A DNA stretch of 64,000 nucleotides from Corella eumyota (lineage: Eukaryota > Chordata > Ascidiacea > Phlebobranchia > Corellidae). The notes under the pieces were generated by a model. It saw only the letters and a list, made by a program, of their open reading frames with translations. It was not told where the DNA came from and ran no database searches. The DNA is taken from assembly GCA_963082875.1 (NCBI GenBank), contig OY720101.1, forward strand, positions 7,874,001 through 7,938,000, in the 5' to 3' direction. The position numbers and the translations under genes are program-made. This document shows positions 35,501 to 47,528 of this stretch, one piece after another; the first letter of the stretch is position 1, and every line of letters starts with the position of its first letter.

Positions 35501-38500
35501 TGCCAAAACATGGAAAGTTATTGTTATTAAATGCTCTATAGTAACCTACATTTACGCAGAAATATGTTAATATGATTAAATTAGTTCGAAACCGGTTTAA
35601 AATAGCTTCGTAAAAAATACATAAGTATACACAAGTGTTTTATTATCGCTGTAACCTTTTTTGGTTGATTCGCTATTACTAATATATTTGTATAAAACGA
35701 TTCGCTAATTTTACAAAACGATTCGCTTTTAGCGAATAGCGACCCGTTATTTCGTTCCCTGTTTTAGTTTTAAAGTGTTTTTAAAAAAAAATTTGATTTT
35801 AGGTTGAAAGTGTCTCCAATAAATTAGAGGAAATGCGACGAGAGTATGAGGACAAACTTGATAAATTTGCAAGATTACTTGATGCTAGAGCTGCAAGAAT
35901 AAAGGTGATTTTAATCTTGTTTTTAAATCTTTAAAAAATTAGCACTATTTAAAAAAAAATTATTTTAGTTATTTTTTGTTAATGTTGTTTTAATTTTATG
36001 TTTAGTATTTTAAATTTGTTAATATTTTTTGTAAGTTTGTTTGTGTTTTTTCTAAATAGATTTTTAAATATTGATGTTTTAGTTTTAAGTTATATCAAAA
36101 GTTTAACCAAAATATTTATGTTTATTACAACTTAGTTAATATTCGTTTATTTATCTTTACAGAAATTGGAATCTCAACTTCATGATGTTGCTTATGGAAC
36201 CAAACAATTTAAATTCCAACCAGAGAAAGATGATGTAAGTAATTGTTGCAAACAACTTGTTTGGCATTCGATTTTTCTCCAAAACAAAGAGAAATTTCTG
36301 TTAAAACATTACACAAATTTGATTTTTATATCTTTATTCTTGATGTGGGAAGGTCGACTTCACGATCTAAACATAAAGAAACAAGAGTTTCCTAAAGGCA
36401 GACTCAAGTTGTCTTTGGCAGTTTTATAGATTACAGTTGCCCGATTATAGATTACAGTTGCCCGATAATTAAGCTGCTAATTAGGTGTTAGCTCAGCAAG
36501 AGTTCAAAACGTTTATAACACCTTACTCAAGGGGCGCAGAGTAAAGTGTCCAAAATACCATGCTCCCGGTGAGCATTTGAAAACATATTATTCGCGCAAC
36601 CTCTATTTTTAAATATTTTATAGTCACAGCTTATTTTTTTAAACCAATGTCACAACCTTTGTTTATGTTCGTATTGTTGTCACATCTTTATTTTTGACCG
36701 TTTATTGTCACAGCCTTTTTTTGTGTTATTGTCGTAACTTCTGTTTATGCACACATGATTCTCATAACTGTTATTTATACTCACATTGATACGCCTTCAC
36801 CACTAGGTATATCACATCATTGTTACAATCTCTATTTAGTATGAAGATGACATAAACGAAACTGTCAGGTTGGAAAGAGGTGAAAACTTGTTTGAAATTA
36901 ACGTCACAAAACTGACTTTATCGCCGGAAACTCTGGAATATTTAGGAGAACGAAACCCATGTTTGTTCGTAACTTTTGCGTTTTATGATTTTGAGTTAGT
37001 GAGCACTCCAATACTAAAAAATTCAAGGTAGGCACTTTTTTGGAAGGAGTAAAAACTTTATATTTTTATAATTTGATGCATTAGGTTTAAAATAAGTATT
37101 CAAATTTTTGTTTTCTGATTTTTTTAATATTAATATTATTTAAAGTTTTTAAATGTATTTCTGATTAAATAATTTTTCTATTATATTTTTAGCCCAATAT
37201 TTGATTTCACATCCCAGTTTATTATCAAAGTTGACGATTTGTTCTTACATCATTTACAAAAAGTAAGATAAAGAAGCGCAAAAAAAAGAATTTTTACAAA
37301 TCATTAAAATTATTTAAAAATTAAATAAAGAAATGGCTAAGTTTTAAAGTGAAAATTTTTTTAGATCAAATTTTACAAAATAAATACAAACGTTTATTTT
37401 GTTAAAATTTTTGTTTTTTTTAGGAAAGTACATTGTTTGAAATACATCAAGCCTTAGGGATCGAACACAAGACCATAGCATCTTGTAAAATAAAGTTCAG
37501 TCAATTGCTGGACAAAACACAAGGCAAATTGCATGCTACTGTCTCTATTGTTGGTAAGTTTATATTCAAAATTTAGATAACGGTAAAAACATAGTTAACA
37601 GACAAATAACTTTTTATAAAAATAATAAAAAAAAAATTTTTTTGTCAAATGTTAAAATACCCTTTTTTCAAATGTTAAAATACTTTTTCTATTTGTACCT
37701 GATGTGGAAAGGTTGACTTTACAGTCTCAACATAGAGTAACATTTATTATCCCCTTCCAGTCTTAAGTGGACTGTTTTAGTTTTGGATAATATTTAATAT
37801 AATTGCAGGGTACGAATTACTGTTTGAAAATCGATTCCCTAAAAATGGGGTCGCATTTTGAGAACAATGATTAGGCCCAAGTAATGGTCTTTATTTTTCA
37901 AAACCATTGACGCCTTGCGTTGCATTTGGAAAATGTACTACTATAATGCTTACTAAAGTTTAGCCACATTGCGAACTTAGTAAAATTTACGCATTGTTGA
38001 GGTCGCGCAAAATTATTGTAATCAAAAGTCCTATAATAACCTACATTTATGCAGGATTATGTAAATGTTAGTTAATTAGTTTAAAATGGTTTTGTTAAAA
38101 ATACAAACACATACACAAGTGTTTTATTATCGTCTGAACCATATTTGGTTGATTCGCTATTTCTTATATATTCGTAAAAACGATTTGCAAATTTCTAAAA
38201 TCGATTCGCTTTTAGCGAACAGCCCCCCATTATTTCTTTCCCTGAATTGTTTAACAACTATTCCAAAAAGTATTTAAGATTGGTTTTTGACTTGGCACAA
38301 AGTGATTTTTATTATAGTGCCCTACCCAAAGTATCCAAATTGTAATTATTTTTTTTAGAATACGCAGTAATACCAAATATTTTAAAAAGTTTAAATTAAA
38401 TAAAAAAATAACATTTTTTCAAGGTTTAAATGGTGGAAATTTTGGAAGTTTGGATTTCTGGGCAAGGCTCAGAGTGCCTATGGATCAAGCTATAAGATTG

Positions 38501-41500
38501 TACAGGGTATATATTATTGATATGCATATTTTAAATATTTTTTTTTTTTTAAATTAAAATTTATGTAAAATTTTTTTCTTCAATTAAAAAAAAAATTAAT
38601 TTTTTTGCATTAATTTCTTTCCAAAATTATAAGTTAAAAAAAATAACATGTACTTCCGTTACAGGAAAGAACTAAGGCTCTCGGCTACCTTGCTCCGACG
38701 CAACCAAGTGATAACACACTAGAGGACAGTAAAGACGATGAAAATATGAACCAACTTTTGATTGAGATTATCTCGTGTAACCAAGTTGAAGGAAGAAGAA
38801 TAGGTAAATTTTAAGAGTTTTGGTAAATTGATTTTTTTTTTAAGAGGTTGAAAGTTTGGTTCCTGTTTCTTCTATGTTGTACCAATAAGACTAAAAACAA
38901 TATAAAAAAAGTATGCAAAATACGATTAAAATTGTATTTTTACTATTTAATTTAGTATAAATATGTTAGTTATGCTATTCTTTAGGGTTAGTTCTGTGGT
39001 GATTTTGCTATTAGCTTCATTTTTTTAAATTATATATAATTTTATTCTTTTATTATCTTATTCTGTCCATAAATTTTCTTTTTTTTAACCAAGATAAAAA
39101 AATTAGGAAAATATATTTAAAACTAAATAAATTTATTTGCGATTTTTAATTTTTAGGAACTCAACCTCACATTTATTGTGTTTACAAGTTATTTGATTTT
39201 GCCGATCACGACACCAATATTATTCCAAACTCCAACAGCCCTCATTTCGAAGATAAACAAATTTATCCGGTTCAGATGAACTCAGATCTTGATTCCTACC
39301 TTAAATCAGAGGTTGGTTTGTTTATATTTGTGCAATTTTTTCACTATTTACATTGTTAAGGCAGGATTTGGCGACCCTACAACCCTAATGGCAGCACCGG
39401 CAACCGGTAGTGTGGTGTAGTGGTAAGAACACTTGCTACACCACACATGAGGTCGTAGGTTCAATCCCCACTGATCTTATGCTGTAGCGCCCTTTAGTAA
39501 GGTGCTATAAACGGTATGAACTCCTGCTGAGCCACCACTTAATCAGCAGCATAATTACTGGGCAATTATAATCTATATTATCCCAAACTGCCACAGGCAA
39601 CTCGAGACTGGATCAGAGTGACTGATGTTACTCTATGTTTAAGTCGCGCATTCGACTTTTCAACATCGAGGATAAAGATATATACAAAAAAAATGGGCCA
39701 ACTTAAGGTTTAAAATGCTACATACATTAGATGTTTATTACATTTAGTACCTATTTATTAATAAATGTTTGCTAAATGTTATTTATTTAAAATAATCCTA
39801 GTGTTCCATTTTATTGCCTAATGTTCCCTATAAAAATTGAGTGTTCCCGATAAAAATTAAATGTAATTTTAGTGTACTCGCTATAGTTAAAAGCCTATAA
39901 CCCAGGCTTAATTTATGATTTAATTGCTTAAACCAGCTTATAGCCAGATTAATAACTAATCTATTAATGTAGTGGAGGTCTAAAAAGATTAGCTGACATT
40001 TGGCCATAGGTTGCCTAACACTTCGATAAGGCTTTTCTTATTTTGTTTTTAGCAAGCTTTGCATTAATAAAAAGTTAATCACCCTTTTCTTAAGTATTTA
40101 TTAAGATAAAGTTAACACAATGAATAAAGGTTAAAATAAATTTAAATTTTTAATAGAAATTGCAAGTTTATGTTTTTGATGACACCGATCCAGATATTTC
40201 TTCCTACTTGGGAAAGGCTTCGATCGATTTAATTCCTCTTGCTCACAACAAAACAATCAAGGCTCCATTTCAACTTATTACGGTAAATACTTTTATAGAA
40301 CAAGAATAAACATTTTCGATTTAGATTACACTATATTGTTGCCAATATTAGGTAAATAAAAACTTAAATGACAATGACCGGCAGAGTATTCAGAACACAT
40401 GGTTTCACTACATGAGATCTTGGGTTCAATCCCCACTGCTCTCATGCGGTATTGTTCTTGAGTTGGGTGCTATGAATGGTATAAACACTTGCTGAGCCAT
40501 TACTTAATTAACAGCTAAATTTTTACGCAATTATAATCTATAATATTCCAAACTGCCTAAGGCAACTCAAGACTGGGTTGGGCTAACTGATGTTGCTTTA
40601 TATTTTGGGTGTGAAGTCAACCTTCCTACAGCGTGAATAAAAAAATATTAAAAAAATAAAATGCTGTGTTAGGTTGACGGCAGTGAAAATGGCACAGTAG
40701 AAGTGGCACTGAGGTGGCAGGTGGCCTACCTGTCACCAGAGGGGGTCATGCGAGGTCAAAGGTCAATAGAGGATGACAATGAAATCAATCAAGCAGAAAA
40801 ATTAATCTCCAAACCTCCTAGCACACCAAAGAAGAAATCAAGACAGTAAATATTTTACATTTTAGTGTACAATTGTATTCTCTTAGCTTCTCTTTATAAA
40901 AATATTTGTTATAATAGAAGTGTCATTAGCAAGTTGTCACGCCCCAGTGCCTCGTCCACCCCAAAACCACTCAAGCGCGTTGATGAGAAACTTGTCACCA
41001 AACCCAAGAGTGCGGTTAGTATACTACTTTACCAAAGTAAGCAATGTAAAAGAAATATATTTTGCTATCATGTTTTATTTACAGATAAAGAAACCAGTTC
41101 CTTTGGCCAGATCTGTAAGTTTATATTTATTTTTTATACTTTAGGATTTTTTTTTTTAATTGTCATATGTTAATAGCATCCGTTGATGCATTCTGGTATG
41201 TCTATGTATTTGATTTCTCCTGGTAAGTTGTAGCCTTTATTACACAGGGCTAAGTCATGAGGTCTTTAGTTTGAGTCCGATTACTTTTTTTTTTCTGTTT
41301 ATTTTTTTTAATAAAAAAGAATCTGCAATCACTGCAAAAAAGTTAAATATATATTTTTAGTTGTTGGAAAAAAAGAAATACGATGATGAAACACCAACAA
41401 AACTGCATGAGGATAAAGTTGTGCACTTTGAGGATAAAGATTTAAACGACATGGCGGAATCAATTGAGGAGAATGCAGAATCAAATGAGGAAAACACGGA

Positions 41501-43524
41501 ATCAATTGAAGAAAAAGTGGAATCGAACGAGGAAAATTCAGATCACGAAATTGAGGAGGAAACAGAAAATTTGGAGGATCAAGATGAAAAGGATAAAAAA
41601 TTCGCTAAGTTTCCAGATCTTATTCAAGTTGGGAGTAATAATGATGACTTGGATGACCTTGAGGACTTTATTGCTCAGCGGGACGAAGACTCTAAGGATA
41701 AAGTGAAAAATAAGGATGATGATAATAAACAAGAAAGGTTTTAAAATTAAATTATTAATAAATTTAAAAAAATAATTTTTAAATAAAAGTTTTAAAATAA
41801 AATATTTAAGTTTTATTTCTTTATTTTATATTTTGTTGTTGTCATAGCAATGATGATGATCTTCTGGATGACCTACTAAAATCCGAGGAAGAGGAATCAA
41901 ATAAAGATCAAAATGAGGATAAAGTTTTACCCGAAGAACAAGAAGAAGGTTATAAAAAATTTAAATTGTTTCAGTTTTTTAGTAAAGTTTTTTAGTTAAC
42001 AAAATCGTTCTTAAAGTATCCGAGATTGATGAAGAAATTGAGGAAATACCTGACGACATTTCTGAGAAGGAAGAAGATGCAGACGTTGGGGATAAAGTGA
42101 AAAGAGACGAGGATAGGTTGAAGAATGGAGAGGAAATATTGTCAAATGACGAGGAAGAAGTGTCAGATAAAGACAATGAAGCATCTGATGACGTCACAGA
42201 AGTAAAGACTATAGAGGATGACACAAAGGTAAGATTTCAGTTTAAAAATTTTTTTTTATGTTTTAATATTTGTTGTAAATTCGTGATCGAACTGTTGTGG
42301 TTGAATGGTTAGGACAAATTACATCTAATTTTTTTTCAGTTTAAGAGTTTTTATTAGATTTTAACTTATTTATATGGTAGTAAGGTTTAAAAAGACATTG
42401 CTTCCGGCAAGTTAAGTAAACTAGAAGTAGATTTTAAACAGAAAATGGGGTATATTTTAGTACATAAAGATGTTGTTAAGGCTACTACGCAAATTAATTT
42501 TTTACTATTACTGATATAACCTCTATTACTGCTATTATTAAGGGCTGGAAAAAGCAGGGTAACATATTTTAAGTTTTTAGAGCTAGTACAAGCTGATAAA
42601 TATCAATGCATCCAGGAATTTTGTTTTTTTTGTACATGCTGTATTGATTAACTCATAAAGCCAGACTTTACAAATTGCAGACATTTTGTTATATAAATAA
42701 AAAAAGGATGTGGCTTTAAAATCGTGATGCTAATTTAAAATCTGTTTGGTCTACAATGCTTTATTGTTTAAAAATTGTCATATCAAGAATAAATCTATAC
42801 AAAAAATAAATATTACCACTTTTTACTTTGAAAATGTGTTAAACAGGATACCGAAAATGACACAATTCGCTTCTCCATAAATCATTTGACCCTTGACCCT
42901 GACACGAGCGTCTGGGGCGACACCCAAGTCGAGCAAATCTTTGTCGAGTTTGATTTCTTGGGTGAAGTTGACGAGATCCCGACTTCGATTCCCAAACCCA
43001 AAACCAAAGACGAAAAACTTAGCTTTCAGTTTGAAAAAGGTTTTTATTTTTTTGTAGTTTTACCATTTTTTTACTCTTTTTTTTGTAAGTATTTTTTACG
43101 AAAATTTTCTCTTTTTCATAGAATTAAAATTTGACTCCAAAAATAACTCGGAGAAGAGAAACACTTTAAAAAATATGCTGAGTCACAATCAAGCTATTTT
43201 AAAGATGACGGTCGTGTCCGAGCCAATAAATGATGACGATAGAGATTGTGAAGAAATTGGTAAGAGGAAATTGAGTATAAAGTTATCTACTGTTGTTTTT
43301 CTTTATATTCTAAAATCTTTTATGACGTCATATCAGGTACGGCGTCGGTTGACGTCGAGTCAATTTTACGAAACAAACGTGACATCATTAACGAAGACGT
43401 CACAATAGAAGATTTACGGAATCCCGATGAAGTCCTTGGAAAGCTGAACATCGACGTGGAAGCTTTGGCGGCTCTGCAAGCTATTAAACGCGAATTAAAC
43501 AAAAGGTTAAAAGAGGAATCCTAA
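29594..43524 (+). CDS. RPGRIP1L: RPGRIP1L (ciliary transition-zone scaffold)
   Basis: Thirty exons: 29594-29733, 30118-30182, 30422-30522, 30855-30988, 31592-31749, 32022-32166, 32649-32769, 33113-33231, 33729-33868, 34068-34178, 34553-34669, 35073-35191, 35803-35904, 36163-36234, 36840-37027, 37193-37262, 37424-37553, 38424-38506, 38665-38803, 39157-39311, 40157-40282, 40673-40845, 40918-41014, 41085-41114, 41361-41737, 41848-41948, 41996-42228, 42847-43039, 43122-43259, 43337-43524. Every junction keeps phase; total 1354 residues (human 1315). Residues 1-548 are coiled coil ([33 protein letters not shown]). Two C2-type domains follow: about 549-705 ([12 protein letters not shown]) and 706-902 ([20 protein letters not shown]). 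An acidic linker covers 903-1182, and the RPGR-interacting domain 1183-1354. It anchors NPHP4/MKS proteins at the ciliary base. Exon 27 could instead begin at 42017. RPGRIP1 is the other vertebrate paralogue; length and domain content favour RPGRIP1L. Confidence 0.92.
34900..35030 (-). repeat. tRNA-like SINE (family 2) in RPGRIP1L intron 11
   Basis: Aligns with 6845-6960: GGGTGTG.T.TTGTG, then AAGGGC.AA and GGCA.TGGTG.GGCT.GAA. The tRNA-like head is decayed. Confidence 0.5.
35339..35761. mobile_element. hAT5-like MITE in RPGRIP1L intron 12
   Basis: 423 bp, ends CAGGGTACGAA and TTCGTTCCCTG (inverse complements but for one base), flanked by a 5-bp duplication TTTTA (35334-35338 and 35762-35766). 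It carries several ACGATTCGCT motifs near both ends. Non-coding. The second copy is at 37806. Confidence 0.88.
36338..36545 (-). repeat. tRNA-derived SINE (family 1) in RPGRIP1L intron 14
   Basis: 3' end at the left (GGGAAGGTCGACTTCACGA), body to the right. It contains a small internal tandem duplication of ATAGATTACAGTTGCCCGAT. The tRNA head is missing or diverged. Confidence 0.8.
36622..36790. repeat. Degenerate minisatellite, ~25-30-bp unit
   Basis: About six diverged units, each beginning GTCACA- or a variant followed by a T-rich segment and a TTATT- or TATGTT-like end, directly after the SINE in RPGRIP1L intron 14. Confidence 0.55.
37698..37805 (-). repeat. tRNA-derived SINE (family 1), 3' fragment
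   Basis: GATGTGGAAAGGTTGACTTT through GGATAATATTTAATATAATTG. The copy stops exactly where the MITE at 37806 begins. Confidence 0.7.
37806..38244. mobile_element. hAT5-like MITE, second copy, in RPGRIP1L intron 17
   Basis: 439 bp, CAGGGTACGAATTAC to TTATTTCTTTCCCTG, with a 5-bp duplication AATTG at 37801-37805 and 38245-38249. It is homologous to 35339-35761 through most of its length. Confidence 0.88.
39400..39690 (+). repeat. tRNA-derived SINE (family 1), best copy
   Basis: Holds perfect RNA polymerase III promoter matches: box A TGGTGTAGTGG at 39413-39423 and box B GGTTCAATCCC at 39458-39468. Then come the shared body and the 3' end CATCGAGGATAAAGATATA before an A-run. It lies in RPGRIP1L intron 20. 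The body beyond the tRNA-like head makes it a SINE, not a tRNA gene. Confidence 0.92.
40377..40650 (+). repeat. tRNA-derived SINE (family 1) in RPGRIP1L intron 21
   Basis: Box B GGTTCAATCCC is intact and box A is diverged. The body is as in the other copies; the 3' part (GTGAAGTCAACCTTCC) is changed. Confidence 0.85.
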
Positions 43525-44540
43525 AAACAAACTTTAAATAAAAAATCTAAATTTGGCATTTGTATTTTGATTTGGGAGCAAACCTTAAAGATATTTTTTA
43601 TTTTTTCTGTATTTTTGTTATTTGTAAATCGCAAGTATTAGAAGGTTTGTATTTAAGTAGATTTTATGTAGAGTCACCTTTTGTTAATAAAACTTTAATT
43701 TTTAAAAAAAAAATTTTCTATTTTATATTTTAAGGAAAAACAATTTATTATTTGGTTTTGTTTATTAATATAACATTATAGTTATTAGTTTTATTCTAGT
43801 ACAAAAATGGTATCATCAGCTTTACCATCCTACGAAGCTTTTTGGGGTTTTTGGCTCAAATAGAATTTAGACTTTTTTTATTTAGAAGTCTTTTTTAATT
43901 TAAATGAAAACTAAACATTACCCCAATTGAGTTACAACACACGTCAAAGCATTAAAGTAAAAAAATGTCACACCAATTTTTATGCATTCTAGCACAAATA
44001 GTTTTAACCCCATATTTTTACTAAAAGCAACTTGTCGACCTAGACCTTAAAAAGGCGAATAAAGTCAAATAATATTTGTTTTGTAACTTAATACGTCACT
44101 GTTTTATGCAACATTGCTTTAAAAGTGCTGATTGTATGATTAAATTTAAGCCTGATCAGTTTTAGTCTTACAAAACGTTGAATATTATTGATAGTGATTT
44201 CACTGAAGTTGGCCTATGGTTATTATTATTTTATAAAGTTTTGTAATTATGATTTACCGATTTTGGTAATTTAAAAACAGAATATTGTATTTAAAAAAAG
44301 TAATTAGATAAGGTTGTATATAGCTATAATATTTAAAGTTGCAAATGTCAAAATAAGCACAAATAAAAAAAAAGTGGTTTTTAGTTGATTGGTTCTTTCC
44401 TCGGTTGACTGAATAAATTCGCAGTGCAAAATTTAAACCTTTTGCAAATTCAACTAAAAGTAGAAAAACATTCTATATAAAAACGCTGGACTTATTTCAT
44501 CTATTAAAATTTGTTAACTGCTTATAAACAATTCAAAGCA
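43525..44540. other. Intergenic region between RPGRIP1L and the SLC10 gene
   Basis: AT-rich, with AATAAA near 43686 as the likely RPGRIP1L poly(A) signal. No gene, RNA or known repeat seen. A TATATAAAA-like sequence at about 44474 lies ~65 bases before the SLC10 start codon and may be its TATA box. Confidence 0.45.
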
Positions 44541-47010
44541 ATGGATAATTTAACGTTTAAATCAACGACTATGTCATTTTTAAAGAATGCAACAACGCCA
44601 AATATTAATCACTCGTCTGAACTAAAATATGTTATGTCTGAACTAAATACGGTAAAATTTTCATAATTAAAACTAATATTCTAACCCAATATTTTACTCA
44701 GTGTTAATGTAGTGATATTGATGTTTTCTTTGGGCTGTGCAGCATCTTTCGAGAACATCAAAAACTCCTTAAAAATTCCAAAGCAGTTTATAACTGCGAC
44801 ATTATTGCAACTACTTGGAATGCCTTGTAAGTATCTAGCATTGCTTTAGATAATCTAATTAATAACTTACCACAAAATATTTTCTTAATTTTAATAAAAA
44901 GTTTATTTATGCGCTAAAGGACATTTAAGAAATAAGATTAAAACAAATCAAAGTGATATAAACTTAACTTTAAGATGTAAAACATGTCATACTTATTAAA
45001 AATTTACATATGATTCATATAGTGGACGGGTTTTATAATTTATTGTAATTTTTTAATTTTATTTACCTATTTTTAAAAAAACTTTTAAAATTGAGTTGAT
45101 TTTTTATCTTGCAGTATTAGGTTTCGCCACAGCCACCCTATTAAAAATGTCAATTCCTGCAACACTTGGTGTAATTATTATGACTATAGCTCCTGGTGGA
45201 AGTTACAGCAATGTTGTTACGTATTGGATGGATGGAGACATCAATTTAAGGTTAAACAAAACCAAATTTAAAATATAAGTTTTTATAAACGCTTAACCCT
45301 AATTAATCTTTTTAGTGTTACCATGACGTGGTGTTCAACCGTTTTGTCTCTAGGAACAATGCCAATGTGGTTGTTTATATTTTCAAAAATTATGAACCTT
45401 GAAGCTGATTTTCAGATACCGTTTGCGACAGTATGTAAGTTGTAGTTGAGATTCAAGTATATTAAATATGATTACTTAACATAGATACTCTATATGTTAA
45501 ACCTAATAAAGTAGATCTGTTTACATCAAGAAAAATAAAAAAATATATACTCATTTAATGTTAATTAGCATGGATGTAAATGCATTTTGTTTTAGATTTT
45601 ATTGTGAATAATTTGTAACGTAAATGCTTTTAAAATTTTCTTCTTTTTTATATTTATATATTTTTATTTTTTTTACAACAAAATGTTTAATTAGGTATTT
45701 CTTTAACTATTGCAACAGTTCCGGTATTCACTTGCGTTCAAATACAAATTTCCAAAAGTTGCACTTGCGTTCAAATACAAATTTCCAAAAGTTGCAAACA
45801 AGGTTGCTAAAGTAAGAACGTTATGTTTTACAGATTTAAGATTGTTTTAAAGAAATCAACCATTGCAACTAAATTTAAAAAATACAAAAAACGCCTTACA
45901 TTAGATAAAGTTTTTATCAACAAATGCTAGATATATATTGAAATTAATTGTTATAAAAACTTATTTAAATTATTTATACGAAATAAAGTTGGAAAATTGT
46001 TTTTCAAGCGGTTTAGCTATATGTTTTTTTTTTCAGATTGGAAGTGCTGTTGGTTCTTTAATCATTCTTGATATTTTAACCGTTTTTTTCTATTATGGAT
46101 TATTAATAAATCCACCAAAGGGAATATTGGCTGTGAGTACACTGACCAAAAGTTATAAAGCTATTTTAACTTATAGGTTTACATGTTGTTTAAATACAAG
46201 TTTTTAACCACAGGCAAGTTTAATCGTACCAATTGAAGCAGTAGGACTGGGATATCTCGCATCAATTTTACCTTGTCTAAAGTTCGATATGGCAGCAAGG
46301 AGAACTGTTGCTATAGAAACGGTGTATCAAAACGGTCCACTTGCTTTTGCAGTTGCCTTTCTATCTTTTGGGTATGTTAAAATCAAATGTTAATAAATAG
46401 TTTTTATAATTATTTTTTTTATAACTTTTCCATGGGGAAACTTTATCAGTATTCGTCTATAAAAGTAAACGTTTTACAAAAAAATTATTTCTTAAAACCT
46501 AGGTTTTTGAGATCTGCTTTTTGTTGAAGTTCAGGCTAATTTTTTGGGGGTGAAATTAAAAACTGATCTCTTGGGAAGGTTAAAAGAAAATATTTTTTTG
46601 TCAGTAAGATATCAAACAAAACTTTAATCTCCGCGGAATTTTCAGCAAACCGCTGTAATTTTTTAAAATTAAAAAAACTATTAAGTTTTCTTAATATTTT
46701 AAATTGCCATTTATGTAATATAAAAATTTGTTTTTATTGTATTAGAAACGAAGAAATTGAAGTGTTGGTAACAGTTTCGATGTTTTCGATGCTTTATGGA
46801 ACAATAATATTATGCGCATCAGCAGTTATAATAGCAGTATATCAAATTCTTAAGCATTTTGAAGTCATATGGGTGCAGCCAATAAACCAAATTCAGCAAA
46901 ACGCAAAGGGGGAAGCCATTGATGCTAATGAGGCAGAACCCTTAGAAGTACCAACTACGATTAAAAATAAAGGCGATAACAAACAATTAACTTGTATAAA
47001 ATGTTCATAA
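44541..47010 (+). CDS. SLC10-family sodium/bile-acid-type cotransporter
   Basis: Exons about 44541-(44635 or 44651), 44702-44826, 45115-45250, 45316-45434, 45695-45811, 46037-46132, 46214-46371, 46746-47010. The match to the family is clear: LMFSLGC; APGGSYSNVVTYWMDGDINLS (human SLC10A2 [20 protein letters not shown]); TMTWCSTVLSLGTMPMWL; RRTVAIETVYQNGPLAF (human RTVAFETGMQNTQL). These regions build the sodium and substrate sites of a multi-spanning plasma-membrane carrier. The N-terminus has a glycosylation site (NATT). Substrate is unknown. Two oddities: the donor with the best sequence in exon 1 does not give the right phase for exon 2, and exon 5 carries an exact 33-bp tandem duplication plus a change of frame (ISLTIATVPV in one frame, FKYKFPKVANKVAK in another). 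The gene is therefore mutated here, mis-assembled, or modelled imperfectly. Confidence 0.8.
45729..45794 (+). repeat. Exact 33-bp tandem duplication in SLC10 exon 5
   Basis: Two identical units starting CACTTGCGTTC and ending CAAAAGTTG, at 45729-45761 and 45762-45794. The unit is 11 codons long and so frame-neutral, but the coding frame changes near its start. Confidence 0.95.
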
Positions 47011-47224
47011 AAGTTTTTTTAAACTGACAAGCTTTTATTCACTGCATTTAAAACAAATTATATTGTAAATTTATAAAAATATAACAAAAATTTTAAAGAT
47101 ACGTTATTAGAGAAATTAGTCAACTATAAATACAAAAAATTAAAAAGTGACAAATTTAATTTCGAGATTTAAAACATGATATACCTATTAAACATTTACA
47201 TTTGATTTATATACCTATGCAGTT
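47011..47224. other. SLC10 3' flank
   Basis: AT-rich 3' untranslated/intergenic sequence with no other feature seen. Confidence 0.4.
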
Positions 47225-47523
47225 CTAACAGGATAATTAATTTGCGATTTAAAACTTTTTAATTATTTTTTAAAAATTTGTATGCAATATCATTGGCTAA
47301 AAATTAATTAAACCCCAAATAAAAATTAGCTCGAACTTTTATTGTATTGGATATTTTCACCAAATGTTTTATTTTAAATGTTAGTTAGGCCAATGCGCAT
47401 CTAATAAAATTTAAATTTTGAAATTTCATAAATTTTTAATAAAGTGTCGTAACTTTTTAAAATATTAATATTTTTTAAAAATATATTGTAATCACGTTTA
47501 TAGATCTGTTTGGTTTAAAAAGA
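47225..47523 (+). repeat. Stray diverged satellite monomer
   Basis: One unit of the ~312-bp satellite, in the same orientation as the main array: TTTGTATGCAATATCATTGG, then GTTAGTTAGGCCAATGCGC, then CATAAATTTTTAATAAAG. It is more diverged than the array monomers and is separated from them by the Helentron-like cluster. Confidence 0.85.
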
Positions 47524-47528
47524 ATAAT

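Noticed and set aside
39403-39475. Functional tRNA gene
   Set aside because: Boxes A and B are perfect, but there is no acceptor stem and the sequence continues into a body shared with seven other copies: a SINE.
41200-41280. tRNA-like sequence in RPGRIP1L intron 24
   Set aside because: Only a weak box-B resemblance (AGTTTGAGTCCGA) and no box A at the right distance.
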